DNA from: Nemophila menziesii
Lineage: Eukaryota; Streptophyta; Magnoliopsida; Boraginales; Hydrophyllaceae
DNA length: 64,000 bases
Assembly: GCA_029959085.1 (NCBI GenBank)
Contig: JARWIR010000018.1
Span: 19,591,001 to 19,655,000 of the forward strand
Reading direction: 5' to 3'
The notes beneath the pieces are model-generated. The model was not told where the DNA came from. It saw only the letters and a list, made by a program, of their open reading frames with translations, and made no database searches. Of this stretch, positions 10,441-20,268 are shown piece after piece. Both the position numbers and the translations under genes were made by a program. Position 1 is the first letter of the stretch. Each line of letters begins with the position of its first letter.

Positions 10441-10620
10441 TATATATGTAAACTCGTGTTAGTGCACTATGGATTTACTTAAGTAAAATAAGAGAAAAAA
10501 GAATTCAAATATCCAAAACATTATTCACAAAGTCCTAATTAAAAAAATATTCAAAAAAAGACCTATTTCTGATTTTTTGGTTAGATTTTTTACTTTTTTT
10601 ATCGTATTCAGTTTTTTCGT

Positions 10621-11115
10621 TGGTATGTACCAATAATTTTTTCCTTATGGTACAGACCGATAATTCTTTGTTTTTGGTATGAATTAATTTTTTCTGTTTG
10701 GTACGTACCAATTTCTATCATGTTCGTTTTACGATTTATAATACAATTAATTTTTTTAATTGCGTGATAGGTCCCTAATAATATTTTGTAAACTTAAATG
10801 GTTTCTTTCTATGTCCAAGGTTAATGTCCGTATCAAAGCTACCGTGTCAAAGTCCAAGCATTGGTACGTGCCAAACAAAGTTTTTTCTGCAAAAACAATT
10901 CAAAAATCTATTCTTGATAACATTTTCACGATAAAACCTAAATAGTATGCACAAAACAAATCTGTTTTGAGTCTGGTATGTGCCAAACAAAGTTTCCCAA
11001 AAACAATTTAAAAATCTATTCACGGTAACCTTTTCACAATAAAAAACTAATTGGTATGTACCAAACATATCAGTTTGGTTCGTTCCAAACATATCAGTTT
11101 GGTACATTCCAAACC
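10621..11115. repeat. cluster of GGTAYGTRCC palindromes
   Basis: Palindromes of the type TTGGTAYGTRCCAA recur at 10621, 10698, 10861, 10974 and 11051, and degenerate copies follow at about 11074 and 11099. Two longer units (about 10861-10945 and 10974-11050) share CCAAACAAAGTTT and a following AAAATCTATTC segment, so part of the region is a diverged tandem repeat. There is no coding signal. Confidence 0.6.
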
Positions 11116-11499
11116 GATCTAGATCTAGATATGAACAAAAACAAGAAAAAGTCTATTCACAATCGTCTTTGGAACTAAAAAGAAAAAGAAAAATACTATT
11201 TTGAAGGGAAAATTTTTAAAAATAAAAAAATTAAAAAAAGACAAATCTTATCTTCACACTCGGCACAAATCGAGAAATTGCCAATTAAAAATAAATAAAA
11301 AACCATTATCTTCACATTGGCATTGGAACTGAACAAAAAAACAAAAACCATTATCTTCACGAGGTGGACGTGACATCCACGGGAACAATACTGATTTGTG
11401 GTCCCTTTCCAAGACCGATAGAGATGGATTTTAGGAGTCTTTAGTAGATAAATCAAATGCTTATCAAAATCTGATGAAAAAGGAGAAGAGTCGGTGAGA

Positions 11500-12250
11500 G
11501 GGCCACGAGAGGCGGCGATATATCGGCGAGAGGCGGCGAGGATTCCACGACGATGATGACGGTCCACGAAGCCGGCGGGGAGGGATGGTTTGTTGGTGGG
11601 AAGGTAAAGATGGTGATGGAGGTGGTTTTCTTGTGCAAGACAACAACTGCACGAAGATGGTCTTATGGTGGAGAATGGGCTACGTGGGCGGCGGAGCTGA
11701 TGGGCCAAGGTGAAGAATGCTCCGTTCGTGAAGTCTCGAACCAAATCTCACGAGATCTGGTCTAGCAGTGGTTTCGAGCGACGATGTTGGTGGTGCTGCG
11801 ATGTTGGTGGTGCGGCACTGATGGAAGGTGAACGGCGCTAGTTTGCTGGTGGAAAGGTGAAGATGGTGATGGTGGTGGTTTTCTTGTGCAAGACAGTGGT
11901 TGCGTGGAGATGGTCTTATGGTGAAGAATGGGCCACGTGGGTGGTGACGCTGATGGGCCAAGGTGAAGAATGCGTTGTTCGTGAAGTCTCGAACCAAATC
12001 TCATGAGATCTGGTCTAGTAGTGGTCTCAAGAGGCGATGTTGGTGGTGTGGCACCGATGGAAGGTGAGCGGCGCTGGTTTGTTGGTAGGTGAGGCGAGAG
12101 AGTGTGAGAGAGAGGGGGAGGTTAGGTGGAGCGGCGGTGATGAAGGGTGAGTGGCGTTGTTGGTGGAGCGGCAGCGATGGAAGGTGAGTGTGGGCTGGGT
12201 TGTTGGTTGGTGAGGCGAGAGAGTGAGAGAGAGAGGGGGAGGCCAGGTCT
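11500..12250. repeat. GC-rich tandem repeat block
   Basis: A unit of about 252 bp is repeated (11575-11790 and about 11828-12040; both contain GAAGTCTCGAACCAAATCTC and GAGATCTGGTCTAG). A second duplication of about 125 bp follows (around 12080 and 12202, with GGTGAGGCGAGAGAGTG). Base composition is far above the flanking DNA. Several short ORFs cross it in all frames, which is an effect of composition; none looks like a protein family. Confidence 0.65.
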
Positions 12251-12574
12251 GAAAATAAAACCCTAATGGGGTTTTTTTTGGCTTTTATTTTTATACTAGT
12301 AGAAAAAGAGCTAGGGGCTTTTTGGGTTTTTTTCGTTTCTAGTTGGGTTTTAATGATTTAGTTAGAGTGAAAATTTTGGGAGTATTATGAATGTTACTTG
12401 GGTCTTTTAACATAATTGCCTCAAACTTTAAACCCGACTCCACTTGACCCTACATGTCTTGATTTTTGAATTTATTAGATTTTTATTTACTTTGTCCTTT
12501 ATTTCAACATTTTTTAAGAATGAAGATTTTTTATGTCGTCTTTTTATCACCTATTATGTATAATTCATATGAGT

Positions 12575-12576
<2 letters not shown>

Positions 12577-12632
<56 letters not shown>

Positions 12633-12642
12633 CGCTCTCTCT
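12577..12642 (+). repeat. (CT)n microsatellite
   Basis: About 33 dinucleotide units with two interruptions (CG) near the right end. A short ORF across it encodes only Leu-Ser repeats and is not a gene. Confidence 0.95.
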
Positions 12643-12849
12643 AAATGCCACATGAAAAAGGATGACATAAAAAATAGCCAACCTATACCAGTTCTATACC
12701 GAACACCTTATAAGAAGTCAGTCAATAATAAAGGAGGAACTAACAAACAATTAAGTGGTAGATTCTTGAGAACACTTTACATTCATTACAACTCACTCAT
12801 TCATGATTAAGTGTACATGAGTTTTAAAAAAAACTTTACCCCCTTCCCC

Positions 12850-14657
12850 CGAAAAACTTGTCTAAACAGGATCACTATGTACAATGTTATCACAGAAAAT
12901 GAGCGACAAGCTCTTTCCGTACTATACACTAAGTTCTGAAAAAAGTAGTACTACTAGGGCTCCTAGCATTAATATTTCTTTCTCCTGTTCGACACCAAAC
13001 TTCAATCAGCCCCGCTTCTCAAATTCTCCCCTTGTGACGTTTAAAATATCGTGGTGAGCTATAAAGCTTAGTGAGTACGTGAGAGTGTGTAATTTTTTTG
13101 AAAATAGTTTCATTTCAATGTGAATAAAATTGATCATTGTGCATCACAGAAGCAAATAAAACTAATCAAGTATACATTAGATTGCATATACGTCTACACA
13201 ACCAATTACATAGTAAGGATACAATACTCATTTGATGACGCCTTATAGCCCCTTCCACGAACGCTTCCACTTATAACACCCACGTGGTTGTATCCCAAAT
13301 TCCCAATACACCAAATCTTACGACCCACTAGCCATGAAGCTCTTCGTCCATGCGCTAGGTGGGAATAACATATGGTAGTCCATGACACCGCCTAACGAGT
13401 CTGATAATGCCAGGGTGACATGATGCTCCCCTAGTGAAGCAATCACAATAATATATTGTCACATGAATTATCACAAACTAGTAATACACAGGGAGAGTAT
13501 AATAAATTATAGATAAACAACAAAACTAGGTTGTTATTCTTAAATCAACATCATACATAAACAAATTATTACTACATAACATGTTTGAAACCTTAGAAAC
13601 GTCCCAATATAACTTTTATTTTCACACAACTTGTAATTATGACACAATTTACACTTAATTGCATTAGTTCATGAAAATTGATACCATCTGAGTATTCAAA
13701 GGCACGTAGATATACCCATAACTGATTAAATATATAACATACACATACAAGATTCTCACCTAAATTTTAAGATGTAAGTTTTCTGACTCATGTTTTCTTC
13801 TTACATTTACTTCTTGTCGAGCTAAGTTAAGATTTTCATTATTCTCTTATTTGTTTGGGTTCATGAATCGCTTTGAAGCTTGATATCTATCCCTTTAGAG
13901 TAATTATATTTCGCGATTCTTTTTTACTAATCTTTATATTGCCAACAGGGCCAACACCTGCTACAAGTCAATCTTTTTTATAACGGATTTGCTATAAAGT
14001 CCCTTTAGTTTATAAAGGACACATATACAACTAAAATTCACATTTTTACCCCTAATAAATTATGAATTTAGATTTTTAAGGAAACACAATTTCCCTACTA
14101 TTTTATTTTCTAAAATTAGATTGATTATAATTAAAAATATAAATTTTGGGTTCCACACTCTTCCCCGCAAAAAAAGTTTTTGCCCCAAAATTTCTACCTG
14201 TCTCTGAATAAAATAGTTCAGAGTAGTCTCTTTGGATCTCGTCCCGTCGTTCCCAAATAGCTTCCTCAAATCTGTGGTGACTCCAAAGTACTTTCACTAA
14301 GGGATTTTTATTTGTACGTAGTCTTGAACCTTGTAGTATAATATTTTGATCGGTTGCTCATTGTACGACAAATTCTCCCTGAGTTGTAGAGGTTCTGGAT
14401 CCATATGTGTGATGGGTCCGGATGAATTTTTTTACACCAACACATGGAAAACATTATGAATTTTGGCGAGATTAGGTGGCAAGGCTAAACGATTAGCTAC
14501 CTGTCTAATTCTTTTTGTGATTTCAAATGGCCTAGCATACCCCAGACTTAGTTTCCCCCATAGGATTTTTAAGTTTCTCCACTAAACTCCTTGATATCTC
14601 TTCCGGGTGAGATACAAACCGTTACATGAGGTTTTTTATGCCAAACCACAACCTATA
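12850..14657 (-). mobile_element. Ty3/gypsy remnant: pol C-terminus plus 3' LTR
   Basis: On the minus strand, 14657-14160 encodes the decayed end of a Ty3/gypsy polyprotein with several stops. Readable parts are VANRLALPPNLAKIHNVFHV, MDPEPLQLRENLSYNEQPIK, IPLVKVLWSHH and EEAIWERRDEIQRDY, matching the segment after integrase in chromovirus-type elements. It is followed by GGGGAAGAG (polypurine-like) and TGTGGAACCC at 14157-14148, a typical LTR start. The LTR therefore extends leftward to roughly 12850; that outer end is not fixed. The rest of the element (gag, protease, RT, integrase core) is absent. Confidence 0.65.
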
Positions 14658-14812
14658 ACTCTCAAGACTTTTATTGGTTAAGTTAGAATCCGCGAATAGT
14701 CTTATCCTTAATATCCTCGTTATTTACTTTTTATTCTTTTATCTATGTCTTAGTTAATTATTAAATCTAAAAATCAAATAAATATTTCTTCTTTTAACTT
14801 AAAGATCTTATC
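14658..14812. other. intergenic, no gene seen
   Basis: AT-rich junction region between the gypsy remnant and the hairpin locus. Confidence 0.4.
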
Positions 14813-14906
14813 AACGAATATTTAGAATCAAACTCAAATACGCGTTAACTTCTCTTTTCCCGTGGAGTTAACGCGTATCTGAAATTAACGAATATTTAGA
14901 ATCAAC
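14813..14906. repeat. 13-bp hairpin flanked by 19-bp direct repeats
   Basis: AACGAATATTTAGAATCAA occurs at 14813 and again at 14887. Between them ATACGCGTTAACT (14838-14850) faces its perfect reverse complement (14866-14878) across a 15-nt loop. No coding function. Confidence 0.75.
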
Positions 14907-14934
14907 GAATTAACCCTATATATATATATATCAA

Positions 14935-15112
14935 AATGTTCACGAGTTTAACGAGTTGAGTTTATACAAGTTTGAGTTCGTCTCGTTTAGTAAATGAGCC
15001 TAAATATAAAGCTTGAGTTTGGGTTGTTTAACTAACGAGTCGAACTCAAACAAACCTTTAATGAACTCAAACTCGAGCCTTTGGCGAGAGTATCGGTTCA
15101 TTTGCAGCCCTA
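14935..15112. mobile_element. hAT-like MITE end (partial)
   Basis: The sequence is rich in GAGTTCGAACTCAAACTCGAGC-type motifs and ends in CGGTTCATTTGCAGCCCTA, the usual look of a hAT MITE terminus (TAGGGCTGCAAATGAACCG in reverse). The opposite terminus was not found, so extent and class are tentative. Confidence 0.4.
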
Positions 15113-15743
15113 CTTTATGGGAGGCGTGCATGGGATATTTATAAATAATTTAGACACATAAGGTCTTTGTGGGCCCCTGACACCTTCACAGTTTTAAGAC
15201 GCATGAAGACTTATATTTTGTCGCTAGACACGTGTATATTCGTTTCATCCCTGAATCATGACAGTTGTTATTAACCCTTGGCTAGGGTGGTTACGTTCGA
15301 CTATTGCCTTATATTGGGCAATTACTCTCGATACTTCATTATTGCTTACCCGTGTTAATTACCCGTTTTTTTTTTACAAGCTCTTTTCTCGTCTATGACC
15401 TTGTAGTGACAGGAAACTCTTTTCTCGACTATAAACCTATTATGTCGCACCCAATGGGAAGACGGATTATCTAAGAGGCCGAAAGAGTTTTACAAATACA
15501 TTTTAGGATCCATGATGTTTTGTCGGAGGGGTCCTCAATTAATTTTGGTTTGTGATTACTTCTGATTTTTAATTTTTAGGAGTACTTTCGCTTTCCATAT
15601 ATATCAGCATAGCATCCATGTAATCTCTTGTGCAATTGCGCTGGTTTATTCATATGAAAGAATCAATCGAAAAGAAAAACCATTTTGTTTTCGGAAGAAG
15701 AAAACAAAAAGTATTGTTTTTTAAAATGGTTTTAAATGCATAT
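15113..15743. other. intergenic, no gene seen
   Basis: No family signature on either strand and no repeat structure found. Confidence 0.4.
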
Positions 15744-16313
15744 GATTTTAATATGTATTTTTGATTTGAACAAATAAAACACAAGAACGCGTCTGACAAG
15801 CATCTGTCACGTCATGTAAAACGTGCGGACATATCTGTAATAAATAAATACTATTTCCACACCGACATTTACTAGCTCCAGTCCCACCCATAACCGATCA
15901 TTAGACTGGAATTAGCAAATCAATCACTTAACTTTCTCTTGCTTATATTAGCTTTTACATAAACCTTTTCCATCCATTTCTCTTCATATTCTCTGCACCT
16001 ACTCAAGATCTGATCTGCACGTAACGAAGGTACATAAATCTCTATCATCCATCACTTATTTCTCTTTCAATTTTTTAAATTAAATTACATATAGATACAA
16101 TTTTAATTTTCTATGCATTATGAGTTTATGTGAAGGATTTTGATGTTAATCATGATTTTGAGATATGGGTATTATCTTAATTAAACTAGAAATTGAATCG
16201 CGATAAGTATACACACTTAATTTTGTTACTGATTAGTGTAAAGTTGAGATCATCTGTGCATAATTGATTTAAATTATTCTGGTCTTGTTTGCTTGAACAA
16301 TTGAATTAAAGAT
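15744..16313 (+). promoter_or_regulatory. SPIRAL1-like promoter/leader, copy of TFB5 block
   Basis: This aligns with 6443-7013: a TATA-like GCTTATATTAG at about 15945, the 5'UTR exon with CATAAACCTTTTCCAT, the donor CGAAGGTA, and the intron start through GCTTGAACAATTGAATTAAA. One extra segment of about 35 bp is present near 15793-15830. Homology stops at about 16313, inside the 5'UTR intron (16030-16382); the remaining intron and acceptor (GTGATCAG) differ from TFB5. Confidence 0.7.
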
Positions 16314-16403
16314 CATTTGACCATTTCATCAAACACTTATTAGGCGTGATACTGAAAACACTTATTCAATTCTTGTGATCAGTGATTTCAAAGGAAATAG
16401 AAG

Positions 16404-16822
16404 ATGGGACGTGGAGTAAGTGCAGGTGGAGGACAAAGTTCATTAGGTTACTTATTTGGGAGTGGTGAGCCTTCAAAAGAAGCAGGTACAAGTAAAACTC
16501 AAGCTAATACGGTAACTAAAGAAGCACCTTCTTCAAAAGCTACAGTAGTAGATGTAACTAAACAAATCCCTGCTGGTATTCAAAGTGGTGCTGCAAATAA
16601 TTACCTCAGAGCTGATGGTCAAAACACTAGCAATTTCATCACGGTAACTATTTTTTAATTCTTGATAGTTTTTTTATTGTATATCAAACACTTGATAAAG
16701 ATAGTTTTATTATAAAGTTTTTTTTTGTTTTTATATTGCAGGATCGTCCATCAACTAAGGTTCATGCTGAGCCTGGAGGTGGATCATCGTTAGGGTACCT
16801 GTTTGGTGGTGGAAGCAGTTAA
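16404..16822 (+). CDS. SPIRAL1-like microtubule-associated protein
   Basis: Two coding exons, 16404-16643 and 16742-16822, give 106 residues. The N-terminal MGRGVSAGGGQSSLGYLFGS and the C-terminal GGGSSLGYLFGGG are the paired conserved ends of the SPIRAL1/SP1L family. The middle NNYLRADGQNTSNFIT/DRPSTKVHAEPGGG is also diagnostic. These small plant proteins bind cortical microtubules, often at growing ends, and control directional cell expansion. The intron (16644-16741) lies in phase 0 between NFIT and DRPST, with GTAACT and TTGCAG borders. The frame is intact. A second intron interrupts the 5'UTR. The odd point is the upstream region, which is the same duplicated block that precedes TFB5; which gene owned it first cannot be told from this window. 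Confidence 0.93.
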
Positions 16823-17317
16823 AATAATATTTGATTAATTTTTAGTTGAAACTATGATGTTTTTTTTTAAAGTGTGAGATAAAGATTTGATTATCATGAT
16901 CATGATCTTTAATATGTTTAAAAGATCGATGGTTTCATAAATATTTGTGAGAGCTCAAATTCTAAGTTGTGTACAATGTTATATCTTGTGTCTTGAGCAA
17001 TGCTTTTTTTATCCAATTAGTATTTCTTTTATAACCCAAAATTGTTACTACTTATCGTGTTTAGAAACTTGAATAAATCTAACAAGGAAACGAGTCAAAA
17101 TGGAGGATTTTTGGAGTACCAAAGTTTGATTTATCGTGTCTTTGTTAAAAATTATAATCAACGTGTGGTATGTGCAATAGTTCCGAGCATAATGGGTTGT
17201 GTTTGATTTTACACGTTATCTTTGATGTCAATGAGATGTAGTGCTATCTTAAGATCTTGTAAGGCTCAAATAAAGGGAGAAATAGGGTTATTGCATTAGA
17301 GTATTCATGTTTAAGGG

Positions 17318-17710
17318 AAAATTCCCTCGTAGATACTACAAAATTTAGATAAACAAGTGCCCAAGTTTTCAAAAATGACAACTAGTTACTTAACTTTACA
17401 TTTTCTGTCTTTACCTACCGTTACATTTTGATGTTAATTGGTACATGATTTTGAGTTTCTTTGTTGTTTTAGAGATAATTTAGTATATTTTCCCTATTAA
17501 GACAAACATGTGTGTAAACTTGGACACTTATTTGTCAAATTTTGGAACACTTGGGTACTAATGGAAGCGCCAAGCAATCGCTACGTGGCAGTTAATGTCA
17601 AAAGTAACTATAGATACTAACGGAAGACAAAAAATAAAAACCTATGTACTTATTTGTTATTTTTAAAACTTAAGCACTTATTTGTTAAATTTTGAAACAT
17701 CAAGTATTCA
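17318..17710. mobile_element. MITE with imperfect ~75-bp TIRs
   Basis: The left end (GGGAAAATTCC..., then AAACAAGTGCCCAAGTTTT) and the right end read in reverse (GGAAAATACTC..., then AAATAAGTGCTTAAGTTTT) are imperfect inverted repeats of about 75 bp. The length of the TIRs and the GGG start resemble Mutator-type MITEs. I could not read a clean 9-bp TSD. It lies in the spacer between the SPIRAL1-like gene and the end of cyclin J18. Confidence 0.5.
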
Positions 17711-17837
17711 CTGAGTATTTTCCTGTCTATTAATTGCGAGTATCAATGTAGTGTTGGATGAAGTTCTATCAAAGAAACGCTCATTAATGTCCTTTTTAAG
17801 TCAAAATGTTCAATTTACACTTTCCCATTATATCATT

Positions 17838-19385
17838 TCAATGTCCTTCAAGTATTTGAGGTTCAAATACATGCTTTAGAATGTTTCTTACAGTTTCCAT
17901 TATCTCCTCCTCTTTGCATGAAAAAACAAACTTCACTACAACCATAAAAAAAAGTATAAATTATTTTACTTCTTACGAAAAAAACCAATATTTATGGTCA
18001 TTTTTACCCCAAGGAAGAACTGGGAACTCCCATTTTTGTATAGGTACTGCAATAACATAACAAGCAACCTGCAAAAAACTCAACCTTTAAGATAAATAAT
18101 TAAACTTTAAAAGATTAAAAAAAAACATACAAGTATAGATGCAGCTAAAGAACGAGGAGAATTATAAAGCAATGAAATTTCCTCCTTCTCATAAAGCAAA
18201 TCCATTATATCCATACACACTTCAATACTTACATATTCTGCAACACACGCAACACCTCTAAAAGGTGCAATAAATGTTAAATCTATATTGCATAAATATG
18301 ACTAAAATGACCTTTACTTGAATTGATTAAGAAGCTCTTCCAGGTATACAAAAGTAGTATTTGACATACCAATTCCAAATTCCAATACCTAACAATTCGA
18401 AAAAAGAATATGAGAGATATAAAATAGGACTAAGATTTAATTATATTTAAGTACCTGCAATAAGATCACTTCCTGTACCATTCTTCACTCAATCATTGTG
18501 TAATTAGATAACAAATTATATGAAATATGTATAGCTTACTCCTTCGAGAAAGTCTCGAGTTGTATAGTGTTGCTCTTTTATGTATTTATCTGCTATGGAT
18601 TTTAATTTCTTGACGGATAATGGAGGAGAATCATGAATCTGTAAGTGTAACACGTGATATTAAAAGAAAACTATATAAAAATAGTACTTGAAATTGAATT
18701 AATGGTTGCTTACTTTGCTTGAGATCCATATTGAAATAAGAGCAAATAGTTGCATATTACTTTCTGTTTTGAGTCCTAAAAGCCAGTGTTCTGAGTGCTT
18801 CTTCTCTTCAGATCTTTAAAGTGAAGATATGAATTTTCAATTACAAGGAATATCCAGATAATTAATTTAGGAACACTAAAATTTAATTTCACACCATTGA
18901 ATTACAAATAGAGTTCAAATCATAAATAAGAGTAGATAAACATAAAGTTACAGACTGTTCGACAAAATTTAAGCCAATTACGCACATCTTCATAAAGTAC
19001 AGTATATTATTATATATACATATGTAATTTATACAAAAAATTAAAAGATAAATTTCATACGAAAACATAATCAATTTGCAATATTACCTGGAAACTAAGG
19101 GGTAAAATCGATCAGCAAAAAGTGATAATGCCGAATATTTTACGTCTGGAGAAACTTCCAGCTCCTACGAATATTTATGCATTCATAAATTCATAATATA
19201 TACTATGAAGTTATAATTTTTGAATTAATATAACTAAAAATGAGATATAAAAGTTATATATATGTATGTGTATGTAATTTTGTGTGAGTGTATCGTTATA
19301 ATAGGATTTGAAAGCTTACACGAGCGGATTTAATGAGAAATTCGATGATACGGCTTCGCGTACAAGAGCATAGCGTGCTCTTCAT
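17838..19385 (-). CDS. CYCJ18: cyclin-J18-like protein, nine exons
   Basis: The minus-strand exons are 19385-19320, 19164-19088, 18813-18714, 18638-18540, 18472-18455, 18388-18318, 18257-18131, 18068-18008 and 17935-17838. Together they make 717 bp, or 238 residues, with every phase consistent and GT-AG borders. The cyclin fold is recognised from VKYSALSLFADRFYPL, SEHWLLGLKTESNMQLFALI, IHDSPPLSVKKLKSIADKYI, VLEFGIGMSNTTFVYLEELL, CMDIMDLLYEKEE and WEFPVLPWVKFV. J18-type cyclins are short plant cyclins related to the mitotic types and are thought to pair with a cyclin-dependent kinase; their substrates are poorly known. Exon 5 is only 18 nt (EVILLQ) and is needed to keep the family alignment. 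The last exon (KFVFSCKEEEIMETVRNILK) is needed for the conserved C-terminus; reading through the eighth donor would instead stop at 17973. A TATA-like CTTATATAAAG lies about 70 bp upstream of the ATG. Confidence 0.85.
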
Positions 19386-19569
19386 TTTCCTCTCTCCACT
19401 TGGTGACGGAAATCCAAAGTCATATAGTTTGGCTAATGGCACGGTTGGGTTGCTTTATATAAGTTTTTTTTTTTTTTTGTCAATACAAGTCAAAATCTTT
19501 CATTTCCTAGATATTTTACTTGCAAATAATTGTATAGTATTTTTGAATTGGGTAAGTTGTGTATAAATT

Positions 19570-20200
19570 ATGAAGTAAAAGTTATAAACGAATGCAAATG
19601 AGAAGGAAAATTTACAATAGTATTTATTTATTTGTTAAAAATATTTCAATGAGCTATATTATAAATTCTACTATCAATGTAATAATAAAGGTGTAATATG
19701 ATTTCAAAAGGGTACATCTTCACTTTTTCGAGGGTTGTCATTATTGAGAGTGTGTCATTTTGATTGTTATATTAATTCACAAAACAAAAAATACATATAA
19801 TCCAATATCTACACATTCTCTTTTATTTTTTATATTACATCATTACACAGAACAATCGGTTTGTGTGTTCATGTGATACACAAAATCACAGATAGAAAAG
19901 GATTTGACTGGAAGAAAAAAATGAATTTGTTGTAATACATAAATGACTGTTTTTGTGTATTACATTATCACACAAAATAACAAAAGAGAGTTGGACAAAA
20001 GATAATACACTATAGTTTAAAATGAGTGTAAACAGGGTATATGTGATTAATAAAAAGAAAAAATGTCTTTGTTAAAGAAGGAAATACTTTAGATTGATTC
20101 TATGATTTTGTATGCTACAGGATCACATTAAACTGTATATCGAAATCTTAAAAAAACAAAAAAAAAACAATAAAATTCACATATGTAGATATGGACATGC
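19570..20200. other. intergenic, no gene seen
   Basis: AT-rich spacer between cyclin J18 and the LINE, with no family signature. Confidence 0.45.
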
Positions 20201-20233
20201 CCCATTCTTTTTTTTTTTTTTTTGGACATGTGG

Positions 20234-20251
20234 GGGGTGTCGAGACACCCC
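20234..20251 (-). other. LINE 3'UTR hairpin
   Basis: GGGGTGTC and GACACCCC form a perfect 8-bp stem around GA. It lies about 10 bp from the poly(A) tail and 18 bp after the ORF2 stop. Stem-loops near the 3' end are known recognition sites for the reverse transcriptase of some LINE groups; that role here is inference. Confidence 0.6.
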
Positions 20252-20268
20252 AAAGTACAGCTAAGCTA

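Noticed and set aside
11196..12004. Overlapping ORFs on both strands in the GC-rich block
   Set aside because: Tandem-repeat composition explains them; the peptides repeat with the DNA unit and match no family I know.
12466..12810. ORF of 114 codons across the CT repeat
   Set aside because: The open frame is produced by the (CT)n microsatellite (Leu-Ser repeats); there is no family signature on either side.
17973..18068. Cyclin J18 ending by read-through of exon 8 (stop at 17973)
   Set aside because: A donor at 18007 joined to an acceptor at 17936 restores the conserved C-terminus WVKFV...NILKHVF in phase.
20201..20207. CCCATTC as a firm TSD of the large LINE
   Set aside because: Only 7 bp, and the same word occurs again at about 25882; kept as a candidate only.
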